This document shows positions 34,961 through 45,278 of a stretch of 64,000 nucleotides of DNA, one piece after another. The notes under the pieces are model-generated. The model searched no databases. It saw nothing but the letters and a program-made list of their open reading frames with translations, and was not told where the DNA came from. This DNA is from Pseudomonas sp. B21_DOA (GTDB lineage Bacteria > Pseudomonadota > Gammaproteobacteria > Pseudomonadales > Pseudomonadaceae), in the NCBI GenBank assembly GCA_030544685.1, contig CP086683.1:4650001-4714000 (forward strand), written 5' to 3'. Both the position numbers and the translations under genes were made by a program. Each line of letters starts with the position of its first letter. Within the stretch, counting starts at the first letter, position 1.

Positions 34961-35476
34961 CGCGAGCAGGCTCGCTCCCACATAGAACGCATCGGTGCAG
35001 GAAAAACACATGCAGTGTGGGAGCGGGCTTGCTCGCGAAGGCGTCGTCTCATTCACCACCAATGGTGCGGCTGATGGCCTCATCGCTAGCAGGCTCGCTC
35101 CCACAGGGAACGCATTGGTTCAGGAAAAACACATGCAGTGTGGGAGCGGGCTTGCTCGCGAAGGCGCCCTTTCATTCACCATCGATGGTGCGGCTGACGG
35201 CCTCATCGCGAGCAGGCTCACTCCTACAGGAAACGCATTGGTTCAGGAAAAACACATGCAGTGTGGGAGCGGGCTTGCTCGCGAAGGCGCCCTTTCATTC
35301 ACCATCGATGGTGCGGCTGACGGCCTCATCGCGAGCAGGCTAACTCCTACAGGAAACGCATTTGCGCAGGGAAAACACAGGCATTGTGGGAGCGGGCTTG
35401 CTCGCGAAGGCGTCGTCTCATTCACCACCAATGGTGCGGCTGATGGCCTCATCGCGAGCAGGCTCGCTCCCACAGG
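34961..35476. repeat. Tandem REPIN array with 123-bp period
   Basis: TGTGGGAGCGGGCTTGCTCG starts at 35016, 35139, 35262 and 35385, exactly 123 bases apart. Each unit holds a REP, a spacer with a small palindrome, an inverted REP and a linker such as CAGGAAAAACACATGCA. A solitary inverted REP opens the array (34961). Units 2 and 3 share the spacer CACCATCGATGGTG; units 1 and 4 share CACCACCAATGGTG. Because 123 is a multiple of three, long open frames run through it on both strands, but these are not genes. Confidence 0.95.
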
Positions 35477-35510
35477 GCACGCATTGCAAGTGGGGAGCGT
35501 CTGCGTCTTC

Positions 35511-35553
35511 TAGGAATCGCCTGATATTCAGGCTTGAGTGCCGTGGCTAACGT
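35511..35553 (+). promoter_or_regulatory. RcsB-box-like element and -10 hexamer before the fimbrial adhesin gene
   Basis: TAGGAATCGCCTGA (35511-35524), a 23-base gap, then TAACGT (35548-35553). The same arrangement occurs before the first kinase and the pilin. The 14-mer closely matches the enterobacterial RcsB consensus KMRGAWTMWYCTGA. It would sit at about -49 to -36, a class II activator position. Confidence 0.7.
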
Positions 35554-35588
35554 ACGCCGCTCATCCGCCGACACGAAAAGCCCTCTTC

Positions 35589-36557
35589 ATGAAGCGTTTC
35601 CAAATCCAGCGCTCGCTCCTGTTCTGTACCGCAGTCACCCTGCTTGCCTGCGCTTCGAATGCCATGGCTGGCAGCTGCGTGGCAGTCGATTCGAAACTCG
35701 ACACCCTCAACTTTGGCGCCAGCCTGGCCAGTTCGACTCTGAACATTGCTGCCGACACACCCAATGGCACCGTGGTTTATCAGGACACCGTGCAGTCGGT
35801 CGGGCACATCTGGAGCTGCTCGAAGACGTCCATGTTCGGCTTTCTGATGAATCCGAAACTGGGCACCGCCAGCGGTACGGAAACTCTTTTTCCGTTAGGC
35901 AAAAGCGGGTTGTCCTACCGCATCTGGTTCACTGCACTGGACCGCTACCAATCAGCGCCGCAGGCCATTGCACCCAACACCAGCTATGGTTTCGGTGCAA
36001 ATTCGGTGCGCCTGGAAATCGTCAAGACCGGCGCGCTGGCACCGAAAGTCAACATCGATGCAGGGTATCTGGGCAGCCTGCAGGACGATGATCTGATCCT
36101 GAAAAAACTCAACCTGATGAACCCTATCGTACTGAACGCCGCCTCCTGCGAGACACCTTCCGTGCCGGTGGCGATGGGCGACGATTATCAACTTCATGAA
36201 TTTCGCGAAGCCGGCGCCAAGCCGCGCACGGTGCGCTTCGATATTGCCCTGAACCAATGCCAGACCGGCATCAAGAAAGTCACCTATTCGCTCAAGGCCA
36301 ACACACAGGTGATCGATGCGACCAAGGGCATAGTCGCACTGAATGCCGGCTCCACCGCCAAAGGCATCGGCCTGCAAGTGATGAATGAAGCGGGCCAGCC
36401 AATCGCTTTCGACACGACCTACCCGTTCGATGCTTTCACCACCACCGGGCTCAATTTCAAGATCCCGTTGTCAGCCGCCTATTACCGCCTGGGCAATGAA
36501 GAGCTCAGCGCCGGCAGCGCCAATACCGAAGTGACCTTCATCGTCAATTACCTGTGA
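35589..36557 (+). CDS. Fimbrial adhesin/tip protein (two-domain pilin)
   Basis: 322 residues. A Sec signal peptide (MKRFQIQRSLLFCTAVTLLA, cleavage after SNAMA) precedes two domains of roughly 140 residues each. The second domain starts near NPIVLNAASCETPSV and ends FIVNYL, the usual pilin C-terminal pattern with alternating hydrophobic residues. A receptor-binding domain plus a pilin domain is typical of tip adhesins in chaperone-usher fimbriae. The gene stands apart from the pilin-chaperone-usher genes, with four signalling genes between. ATG 35589 is chosen because the signal peptide begins there. It has its own predicted RcsB-type promoter. Confidence 0.83.
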   Translation: MKRFQIQRSLLFCTAVTLLACASNAMAGSCVAVDSKLDTLNFGASLASSTLNIAADTPNGTVVYQDTVQSVGHIWSCSKTSMFGFLMNPKLGTASGTETLFPLGKSGLSYRIWFTALDRYQSAPQAIAPNTSYGFGANSVRLEIVKTGALAPKVNIDAGYLGSLQDDDLILKKLNLMNPIVLNAASCETPSVPVAMGDDYQLHEFREAGAKPRTVRFDIALNQCQTGIKKVTYSLKANTQVIDATKGIVALNAGSTAKGIGLQVMNEAGQPIAFDTTYPFDAFTTTGLNFKIPLSAAYYRLGNEELSAGSANTEVTFIVNYL

Positions 36558-36563
36558 AGTCTT

Positions 36564-36606
36564 TAAGAATCGTCTGATTTTCGTCCTGCCCGGGCGCCCC
36601 TACTGT
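36564..36606 (+). promoter_or_regulatory. RcsB-box-like element and -10 hexamer before the first kinase gene
   Basis: TAAGAATCGTCTGA (36564-36577), a 23-base gap, then TACTGT (36601-36606). The predicted start of transcription coincides with the kinase ATG at 36613, and no ribosome site is visible, suggesting a leaderless message. Confidence 0.68.
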
Positions 36607-36612
36607 GCCGGC

Positions 36613-39425
36613 ATGCGATTGAAGAACTACCTCCATCAGATCAGCCCGGTGCTGTCCACGCCCCACGCTGCGCGACGCTTGTTGCGCATTTTCGCGTGGG
36701 TATTGCTGGTGGGCATCCTCGGCGGCGTGTACAGCTTTCTGCTGTTCACCTTCAATAACGAGATTTCTCAGCGGCGCAGCTACATGAGCAGCGCCATTGC
36801 CGAGGCGCACACCTTTTTCACCACCCGCGAGGCGCTACTGGAAAGCCTGAGTTTGTCGGCGACCCGGCAGACAGCGTTAAGCGCGCCGCTGTCTGAAGAG
36901 GAAATTCGCCTGTTGCTCGGACAGCCCTCGGGCAAGCAATGGAGTATCTGGCTGACCGAGCGCATGCGCGACTATCTGCAAGCACGCAAACTGAATCTGC
37001 TCTACGTCAGTAGCGGCGCCGAGGCGCAGGTATGGCGCCTGTACAACACAACATCCATGGCCGGCAATTTTCCGCGTGCGATGCTTGATCGCCTGGAAAC
37101 CCTCAAGCGTGACAACACCAGCGCCCTCAAGGAAATCTGGCTGACCCACAACGCGCAAGGGCACTCGCAGCTGTACATCTTTATTCGTCTGGATGATCGC
37201 GACCTCGATTCCGGCTGGCTCGGTCTGGAGATGGACGACCGTGAAGTCTCCAACGCATTGAGCGACCACAGCGCCGGCGAGTTCACCATGTTCAACTCGC
37301 AAGGCATGCCGCTCTTCAGCAACAGTCACAAGCCGCCACCGGGGCAGGATCTGCCGCTGCTGCGCCAGCAGGATTTCTTCGGCTTCGTCGGCGACGGCTG
37401 GCTGCCCGAGCAATTGGTGTTGCGCAAACAGCTGAAATCGTCGGACTGGCAGTTGACCTATTCCATCGACTTGCTGGCCGTGCTGTGGGCATTGTGGCCA
37501 CAGATGCTTGGCGCGCTGGTGTTCTGCGTGGCCAGTATCAGCCTGGTGTGGCTGTTGATCCGGCGCCTTGAACATCGCTTCATCATGCCGACCCTGCAAC
37601 GCATTCAGGCCTTGGTCGAAAGTGAGCTGTTCAGCCGCGACGTGATCCAGACCGCGCCAGTGGCGCTCTGCGTGTTACGCCGCAGCGACGCTCGAGTGGT
37701 GCTGGAAAACACGCTGGCGCAGCAATGGCTGGGCGCCTGCAGCGAACAACTCGGCCCCGGCTGGATCCGCGCAGCATTTGCAGAAAACGCGCCGTGCCTG
37801 ACCGACTATTTCGAAACCGCCGACGGCCGCCACCTGTACCTGAGCTGCGCGCCGACCCGTTACAAGGGCGAGGACGTATTGCTTTGCGCTTTCAGCGACA
37901 TCAGCGCGCGCCGGCAGATCGAAGCGGCGCTGGAGCAGGCGCGCCAGTCGGCCGATGCCGCCAACGAAGCGAAAACCCTGTTTCTGGCGACCATGAGCCA
38001 CGAAATTCGCACGCCGCTGTATGGCGTACTCGGCACACTGGAGTTGCTCGCCCGCACCCGGCTCGACGCCCAGCAGAAAGGTTACTTGCGAGCGATCGAA
38101 GGCTCATCGGCGACCCTGCTGCAATTGATCTGCGACGTGCTCGATGTGTCGAAAATCGAGGCCGGGCAACTGGCGCTGGAACTCAGTGATTTTTCCGTCG
38201 TAGCGCTCGCGCAAGAAGCCGTTCAGGGCTACGCGGCAGCGGCACAGAGCAAGGGCTTGCAGCTGTACGCCTGCTTTGACCCGCAACTGCCCGACAGCTT
38301 GATCGGCGATGTCAGTCGTCTACGGCAGATTCTTAATAACCTGTTGAGCAACGCGGTCAAATTCACCGATTCCGGACGCGTGGTATTGCGAGTCAAAGTG
38401 CTGACACGCGAAGGCGAACGCGTTTGCCTGCAATGGCAGGTCTCGGACACCGGGCGCGGGATCGCCCACGCGGATCAAGCCTGTATCTTCGAACCGTTCT
38501 ACCAGACCCAAGGCAACAGCCATGAGGTGGCGGGCACCGGCCTGGGCCTGCCGATTTGCCTGCGCCTGACCCATCTGATGAATGGCACCCTGCGCATGGT
38601 CAGCGAGCCGGGGCTGGGCAGCAGTTTTCCCTGACCTTGCCGCTGGAACAGCGCTCGGGTAATGCGCAGCCTGAAGGCAAGCCGAAGCTCGCGGCCGATA
38701 CCGTTTACGTGGTGTCGCCGGTGCGCGAGCTGGCCGAAAGCCTCGCTGGCTGGCTGCGTCGCTGGGGCGCTCTGCCTCATATCGGCGCACCGGCCAGGCA
38801 CGACGGTGGCGACGATGGCGTGTTGCTTGAGTTGTGGCCTGCGCCGATGGAGCAGCGCAGCGAACTGCACTGGTCAGGGCCGCGTATCCTGGCGAGCGGC
38901 GATGGCGCGTGGGAGTCGCTGAGCAAAGGCGACGGCTGGCTCGTCAACCTGAACGATCTGGCCGCGATCCGCCAGGCCGTGCGCCAAGCGCAGGGCGGCA
39001 CCGTCATCGACCATCAGTGCCCCGCGCAACCCCAGGCGCTGGCGCCGTTACACCTGCACATCCTCGTGGCCGAAGACAATGCGATCAACCAACTGATCCT
39101 GCGCGACCAATTGCAGGAACTGGGCTGCACCGTGGCGCTCGCCAGCGATGGTGAAGAAGCCCTGTCGCTGTGGCAGGACGACAGCTTCGATGTCGTGCTG
39201 ACTGACGTGAACATGCCGCGCCTCAACGGTTATGAGCTGGCCAAGGCCTTGCGGCGCCTGGGCTGCACCACGCCGATCATCGGCGCCACCGCCAACGCCC
39301 TGCGCGGCGAAGAGGCGTTGTGCCTGGCCGCCGGGATGAATCATTGCCTGATCAAACCTTTCACGTTGCGAGCCTTGTCGACCTTACTGGCTCCCTACCA
39401 ACGAGTCGCCGATGAAGTCCTCTAG
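36613..39425 (+). CDS. Hybrid sensor histidine kinase, PvrS-like (one-base frameshift, probably an error)
   Basis: 937 residues after repair. A membrane helix (about 28-48), a periplasmic sensor region (to about 290) and a second helix (LGALVFCVASISLVWLLI) precede a PAS-like segment. The histidine kinase core follows: H-box MSHEIRTPLYG, N-box ILNNLLSNAVKFTD and G-boxes DTGRGI and GTGLGLPI. A receiver domain at the C-terminus has the phospho-acceptor Asp in VVLTDVNMPRLNG. There is no HPt domain. The frame breaks at 38625-38628 (four T for five). Gene order kinase-EAL regulator-kinase-RcsB-like regulator next to fimbrial genes matches the pvrS-pvrR-rcsC-rcsB set beside cupD in P. aeruginosa PA14. 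Confidence 0.88.
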
Positions 39426-40599
39426 CCTGCTGATAGTCGAAGATCACCCGTTCCAACATCTGTACTTGCAGAACCTGTTCAACGAACTGGGTGTGTTCGA
39501 TCTGGAATTTGCCCGGGACGGCGAAGAAGCCTTGTGCCGTCTGAAGAACCGCGAGTTCGATCTGGTACTCACCGATCTGCTGATGCCGGGCATGGACGGC
39601 GTGCAGTTCATTCAGGGCCTCGCCACGCAGAAATCGCGCCCGGCCCTGGCGATCATGAGCGCCGCCTCGCGGCGCATGCTGATGGGCGCGAGCCTGGTGG
39701 CGAGCAACCTGCAAGTGAAAGTCATCGGGCTGATTTCCAAACCGGTCAACAGCGCGGCATTGCGCTGCCTGATCGAACAGTTGCGGGCATTGCGTCAGGA
39801 CGCGCCTGTTGCCGCGCATGCCGGTATCGATCGACAGAGTATTGTGCGCGCGCTGGACAACGGTGAGTTGCAAGCATGGTTTCAACCCAAAAAGGCACTG
39901 GACAATGGCCGCATCGTTGCCGCCGAAGCACTGGTGCGCTGGGTGCATCCCGAACACGGCACATTGTTGCCGGGGCTGTTTCTACCGGCGCTGATCGCCC
40001 ACGACCTTGAAGAGCATCTGCTCTGGCGCATGCTCGAACAGTCCATCAACGCCCAAGCCATATGGCGCCAGCAAGGCTATGACATTCCGGTGTCGATCAA
40101 CCTGCCCACGCACTTGCTCAACAGCCACGACCTGCCCGATCGCATCCTCGCGTTTGTCCTGCGACATGATGGCCTGCCAGCGCGGATCTGTTTCGAGCTG
40201 ATGGAATGCTCGGTGCCCGATGACATCAGCAATTTCTACGCCGGGGCCTGCCGCTTGCGGATCAAGGGCTTCGGCTTGTCCCAGGATGATTTCGGCAAAG
40301 GCTACAGCTCTTACATGAACCTGGTGTCGGCGCCTTTTACCGAACTGAAAATCGACCGCGCACTGGTTCAGGGTTGCAACCGCAACGCCGAACTGGCGCA
40401 AGCGCTGACCAGTATTGTCACGCTGGGTCGACAACTGGGCCTGACGGTAGTGGCCGAAGGCGTGGAAACCGCGCAAGAACTTGCTCTGTTGCGTAAGATC
40501 GACTGCACTCAGGTTCAGGGTTTCCTGATTTCCCACGCGGTGTCTTCGGAGCAGTTCCAGCAGTTGCTCAGCCACGACGGCCCGGCAAATGTCTGGTGA
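39412..40599 (+). CDS. Response regulator with EAL c-di-GMP phosphodiesterase domain, PvrR-like
   Basis: 395 residues. The N-terminal receiver (about 1-125) has the phospho-acceptor Asp in LVLTDLLMPGMDG. The EAL domain (about 145-390) keeps the catalytic set: EALVRW, Asn in SINLPTHLL, Glu in ELMECS, the Asp pair in QDDFGKGYSS, Lys in LKIDRAL, Glu in VVAEGVET and Gln in VQGFLIS. It is therefore predicted to degrade c-di-GMP, lowering attachment. Loop 6 reads DDFGKG where DFG(T/S)G is usual. It overlaps the previous kinase gene by 14 bases, suggesting coupled expression. It resembles PvrR/RocR, which antagonise Cup fimbriae. Confidence 0.9.
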   Translation: MKSSSLLIVEDHPFQHLYLQNLFNELGVFDLEFARDGEEALCRLKNREFDLVLTDLLMPGMDGVQFIQGLATQKSRPALAIMSAASRRMLMGASLVASNLQVKVIGLISKPVNSAALRCLIEQLRALRQDAPVAAHAGIDRQSIVRALDNGELQAWFQPKKALDNGRIVAAEALVRWVHPEHGTLLPGLFLPALIAHDLEEHLLWRMLEQSINAQAIWRQQGYDIPVSINLPTHLLNSHDLPDRILAFVLRHDGLPARICFELMECSVPDDISNFYAGACRLRIKGFGLSQDDFGKGYSSYMNLVSAPFTELKIDRALVQGCNRNAELAQALTSIVTLGRQLGLTVVAEGVETAQELALLRKIDCTQVQGFLISHAVSSEQFQQLLSHDGPANVW

Positions 40600-40686
40600 C
40601 CCGCACAACGCAGTGGACGATCACCACTTGCCATCGAGGCCATCCATGTTCACTCGCGTAATCACTTTCACTGACCGGGCGTGTTG

Positions 40687-43600
40687 ATGCCGCATCCCAA
40701 TGCCTTGCTGGAAAAACTCGCCAGCAGCTCGCTGCGCCTGAACAAGGGTTTGCTGATCCTCGGCGCGCTGGTTTTGCTGTTGCTGGGCATCAGCTATCTC
40801 GGCGTCCAGCGCATGGTCGAGGAGCAGCGCGATACGATGCAGTTCCACTTCGCCCGACTGATGGAAAACATTCGCGAGCAGGAAGCGTTTCTCGGCGATA
40901 TCTCACGGGCCAGCGACAAGGGCGAGTACTTTCCGGAAACCGTGGCGCCGCCGGTGATGCAAAAGCGTTTGCCCGAGGAAGGGCCGAACATCTATGAGGG
41001 CCGTGGCCTGCCGTTCTCGCTGCCGTTCAGCGTCAAGATCGATCCCGAGCGAATCGCCCCCAGCCAATACCCCAAAGTGTTTGCGCTTGGCAGCTATCTG
41101 GCGGCGTATTACAGCGCTTTCTGGGCGGCCTCGCATTACCAGTCGCCGCAGGTGATCCTGCTCAATGGGCCGGACAATTTCGATATCGCCGTGCCCGCTG
41201 CCGGCCGCTTGCGCGGTGCCGGGCAGACGCAGATCAGTACCTTCGTCGAGATCATGACCCAGAAGAATCTGCAGCGGCGCGCGCAGACTTCGGCGCAAGT
41301 GCACTGGGTGCCCTATCCGTTCGCTGCGGACGACAACGTTACCCCGAGCCTGCTCGCTTATGTGCGGATCAACCTGAGCAAACCGACGCTGGCCATCGAA
41401 GGGGCGAATTCCTGGATAGTGCTCGGTTCGCTGCTGAAGCTGTCACAGGTCAACAACATCGAGCGTTTGATGGAGTGGTCGATCTATGACGACTTCACCC
41501 TGATCACGCCCAGCGGCACGGTGCTGATCGGCGAGCTCAAGCCTGATCAGGTGCTCGATGAAGGCGCGAACCTGACCCCGACGGTCTGGTGTTCAAGCTG
41601 AGCAGCCCCGGCGAACAGCACTGGACGGCGATCTATGTGATCAGTGTGCAGAGCTTTCTCGATTACGCGCTATGGCCATTGCTGTGCCTGTTGGGCCTGG
41701 TTCTGGCACTGCTCGCCTGCGGCCGCGCGCTGAATCGCTGGTACGCGCAACGGGTAATTCTGCCCGCCCGGATTGCCCACGCCAGCATCGCCGAAAGTGA
41801 AGCGTTCAGCCGTGCGCTCATCGATACCGCACCCACTGGTCTATGCGTGATCAGCCGTCGTGATCATCAGGTCTTGCTGGAAAACCAGCGCGCCCAGCAA
41901 TGGCACGACACCGAGGAATTGATCAGCCTGCTCGAACAACAAGGCACGACTGGCCATGGCCACGCGGAACTTGAGATCGACCATCGGCATTTGCACGTGG
42001 CCTTCATCGCCACCCGCTATCAGGGCCAGGACGCGTGGCTGTGTGCGCTGCACGATGTCACCCGCCATGTCGAAGATGCAGCGGCACTGGAAATCGCCCG
42101 TCAGGCCGCCGATTCGGCCAATCAGGCCAAGAGCCGCTTTCTGGCGACCATGAGTCATGAAATCCGCACGCCGTTGTATGGCGTGCTCGGCACCCTGGAA
42201 CTGCTCGGCCTGACCGATCTCGCGCCGCGTCAGCAGGCCTATCTGGAAACCATTCAGCGCTCGTCGGCCAGCCTGTTCAAACTGATCAGCGACGTGCTGG
42301 ATGTGTCGAAGATCGAGGCCGGGCAGATGAACCTCGAGCGTCAGCCGTTCTGCCCGCTGGAGCTGACCGAAGATGTGGTGCGCAGCTACGGCGCGTTTGC
42401 CCGTGGCAAAGGCTTGCAATTGTATGCCTGCATCGATGCGACGTTGCCGGACCAACTGTTTGGCGATGCGCAGCGCATCCGCCAGATCCTCAATAATCTG
42501 CTGAGCAACGCGATCAAGTTCACCGATAACGGCCGTGTGGTCGTACGCGTTCAGGTGCTGCAAAACACTGACGGCCGCGCCGAGGTGCAGTGGCAGGTCA
42601 GCGATTCCGGCGTGGGCATTTCCCAGGCGCAGCAAGAGCAATTGTTCGACCCTTTCTATCAGGTCAACGAGGCCGACAGTCATGCTGGGGCGGGTCTCGG
42701 TCTGGCCATTTGCAAGTGGCTGTGCGAGTTGATGCATGGCGACCTCAACGTGGTCAGCGAACCTGGGCTCGGTAGCCGCTTCAACTTGCAACTGGCGCTG
42801 GATCGGGCGCCGGGCAGCCTCGCCGATTGCCCATCGTTCGAGGCCGGCAGTGCCGCCGTTTATGTGCGCGCCCCGGTCGCCGAACTGGCGCAGCATTTGC
42901 TCGGCTGGCTGCACCGCTTCGGTCTGGATTGCCGTCTGGTGACGCATGAGTTGCCGCCGTCCTCGGCGCTGCTGGTGGACCTTGCGCCGCTGGCCAACGC
43001 CACGGTTTTCGATGGCCCGCGAATCGCCGCAATACCGGGCGGCCCCAACCCGGCGCAAATCAGCGGCAGCGACTGGCAGGTCGATGCCGACGATGTCCGC
43101 GCGATTGGCTGGGCGATTGCGCTGGCCCGACACGACGCCCATCAGCGCCGCGCTCCTCGCCTCAGGAAAAGACCCGAGCGCTGAATCTGCGCGTGCTGGT
43201 GGCCGAGGACAACATGATCAACGCAGCGGTCATCAAGGAACAACTGGAGGCGCTGGGCTGCTCGGTGATCGTCGCCGCCAATGGCGAACAGGCCCTGGCG
43301 CAATGGGCACCGGGGCGCTTCGATCTGCTGCTGACCGACGTCAACATGCCGGTCATGAACGGCTACCAATTGACTTCAGCGCTGCGCGAACAGGGTGCGA
43401 TGCTGCCAATCATCGGCGTCACCGCCAACGCCCTGCGCGAAGAAGGCGAACGCTGCGCCGCCGTGGGCATGAACGCGTGGCTGGTCAAACCGCTGAACCT
43501 GGCGACACTGCGCGCGCATTTGCAAAGCCACTGCCAGACCGTCTTCGCGCCGCTCGCAGACCCCTTGCCGACGTTGTCGCCGAAGATGCGCGAGTTGTTT

Positions 43601-43846
43601 GTCTCGACGCTGCGCAAAGACATTCAAACAACGCTCGGCGCGCTGGAAGCAGCCGACGCCAACCGTGTCGCGCAGCAATTGCACAGCATGGCCGGGGCGC
43701 TGGGCGCGGTGCAGGTCGAGGCGCTGGCCCACGCGTTCGTTGAACTCGAATGCCGCCTGACCGGCATGGCCATGACCGCACCGCTGGCCGTCGAAGTGCG
43801 CCGACAACTGGCGCGGCTGACTGACCTGCTCGACGCCCTTGAATAA
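40687..43846 (+). CDS. Hybrid histidine kinase with receiver and HPt domains, RcsC-like (two one-base frameshifts, probably errors)
   Basis: 1053 residues after repair. Helix 1 (LLILGALVLLLLGISYLGVQ) and a periplasmic region to about residue 300 precede a second helix. The kinase core has H-box MSHEIRTPLYGVLGTLELL, N-box ILNNLLSNAIKFTD and G-boxes DSGVGI and GAGLGLAI. A receiver follows with Asp in LLLTDVNMPVMNG. The C-terminal HPt domain has the phospho-His in QQLHSMAGALGAV. Breaks are at 41576-41579 (C4 for C5) and about 43155 (CC for CCC, less certain). I start at ATG 40687; GTG 40681 is also possible. The kinase part is a paralogue of the first kinase, and its HPt could serve both. Confidence 0.87.
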
Positions 43847-43868
43847 TTTCACTCTGGATAAAGCACTC

Positions 43869-44515
43869 ATGGAAACCTTCAACGTTGTCATCGCCGATGA
43901 TCATCCCATCGTTTTGCTGGGGTGCGGGAACTGGTCGAGCGCGACCGGCGCTTCCGCGTGGTTGGCGAAGCGGTGTGTTCCGATGGTTTGATCGAGCTGC
44001 TGAAGTCACAACCGGTAGACTTGTTGATCACCGATTTCAACATGCCCGGTGACTCGCCCTACGGTGACGGCCTGAAACTGGTGGAGTACGTGACCCGCCA
44101 CTTTCCCGCAGTGCGCGTGCTGGTGCTGACCATGATTTCCAATCCGTTGATCCTCACCCGCCTGCAAGAGCTCGGCGTACTCGCAGTCATCCAGAAAAGC
44201 CAGTTGCACATTGAAATAGAAGTGGCGCTCAAAGCCATCGCCAAGGGCAAACGGGTACGCGGCCATCAACCGGCGCCGACTTCGGTACTGGACGATGGCG
44301 CCGATCTCGATGAACGCTTTTCCCGACTGTCGCCCAAGGAACATGAAATCCTGCGTTTGTTTGTTCAAGGGCAAGGCGTCAATGAAATTGCCCGAGGTCT
44401 GAATCGAAGTGCAAAAACCATCAGCACCCAGAAGATTTCGGCCATGCGCAAACTGGATGTCAGCAGTGATCAGGAGTTGCTGGCTTATTGCATCGAGCGC
44501 AACTTGTTCAATTGA
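43869..44515 (+). CDS. rcsB: RcsB-like response regulator (one-base frameshift, probably an error)
   Basis: 215 residues after repair. The receiver domain shows the acidic pocket ADDHP and the acceptor Asp in DLLITDFNMPGDSPYGDGL, with the PGD-YGDG extension characteristic of RcsB. The C-terminal LuxR-type helix-turn-helix reads LSPKEHEILRLFVQGQGVNE then KTISTQKISAMRKLDV, again very like RcsB. The break is at 43919-43922 (G4 for G5; expected LLGVRELVERDRRF). It lies just downstream of the HPt-bearing kinase and upstream of the pilin operon. Three RcsB-box-like sites in this locus are its likely targets. Confidence 0.9.
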
Positions 44516-44547
44516 CTGACCGTTACCCCTTGCAACCTGGCGGCTTC

Positions 44548-44590
44548 TAGGGATCGTCTGATGTTGCAGGACCCGAGCGGATTTTATCGT
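44548..44590 (+). promoter_or_regulatory. RcsB-box-like element and -10 hexamer before the pilin operon
   Basis: TAGGGATCGTCTGA (44548-44561), a 23-base gap, then TATCGT (44585-44590). This is the third copy in the locus, with exactly the same spacing. Transcription would begin near 44597, 24 bases before the pilin ATG. Confidence 0.7.
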
Positions 44591-44620
44591 GTTGTCTTTA
44601 CCCACCAATGGAAAAGCAAC

Positions 44621-45204
44621 ATGAAAAAGCTGTCTCGCACGCTTCTCGCCCTGTCGATCTTCGCTGCCGGTAATGTTCTCGCGGCCGATCCGGTTGTGCC
44701 TACCAAGGCTGGCAGCGGCACCATCAACTTCACCGGCAATATCAACAACGATGCCTGCTCGATCGAAGGCGCCGGCAAGGAAAAACCATTTCGGTAAACA
44801 TGGGTGAAGTGTCGATCAAGGACATGGGCACCGCTACCGCGCCGAAAGGCAACGGCACCCTGAGCGTCGAGAACTTCGACATGAAGATCAACTGCAACGC
44901 CGGCACCAAGGTTGCCATGATTTTTGAACCAACCAAGGGCGGGTCGGGCATTGAAGCGGGTACCAAAGTCCTGAAACTGATCGAAGGTTTAGGTGCTGCC
45001 AAAGGTATCGGTATCGCATTGCTGGATGCCAACGGCGAGGTAATCGATTTGACTTCCCCGACCACCGCACGCATCGAAAACACCCTGCAGGACAGCAACA
45101 CCACGCTGAAATTCTCGGCAGCCTACGTGACCACTGTCGATCCGAAACTGGCCGTTGCCGGCCGTGGCGACGCGACCCTGCCGTTCACCCTGCAATACGA
45201 ATAA
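44621..45204 (+). CDS. Major fimbrial subunit (one-base frameshift, probably an error)
   Basis: 194 residues after repair. The signal peptide MKKLSRTLLALSIFAAGNVLA is cleaved before ADPVV. The mature pilin has TINFTGNINNDACSIE and a second cysteine in MKINCNAGT, the conserved disulfide of chaperone-usher pilins. It ends ATLPFTLQYE, the donor-strand/chaperone-binding C-terminus. The break is at 44781-44785 (A5 for A6; expected GKEKTISVNMGEVSI). GGAAAAG precedes the start. First gene of pilin-chaperone-usher, resembling CupD1. Confidence 0.88.
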
Positions 45205-45278
45205 ACCGCGAGCTTCATCGAGCACTGTGCGGGGCCGGACGGTCCCGCACTTTCTTTCACTCTGCGCGGTAATCGTTC

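Noticed and set aside
34961..35476. CRISPR array
   Set aside because: The repeats are spaced regularly, but the unit is two inverted REP elements and the spacers are nearly identical to each other, unlike CRISPR spacers; no cas genes.
34927..35513. Open frames of 138 and 172 codons, with repeats, across 34.9-35.5 kb
   Set aside because: They arise because the REPIN array has a period of 123 bases, a multiple of three. The codons simply translate REP sequence and there is no ribosome site or homology.
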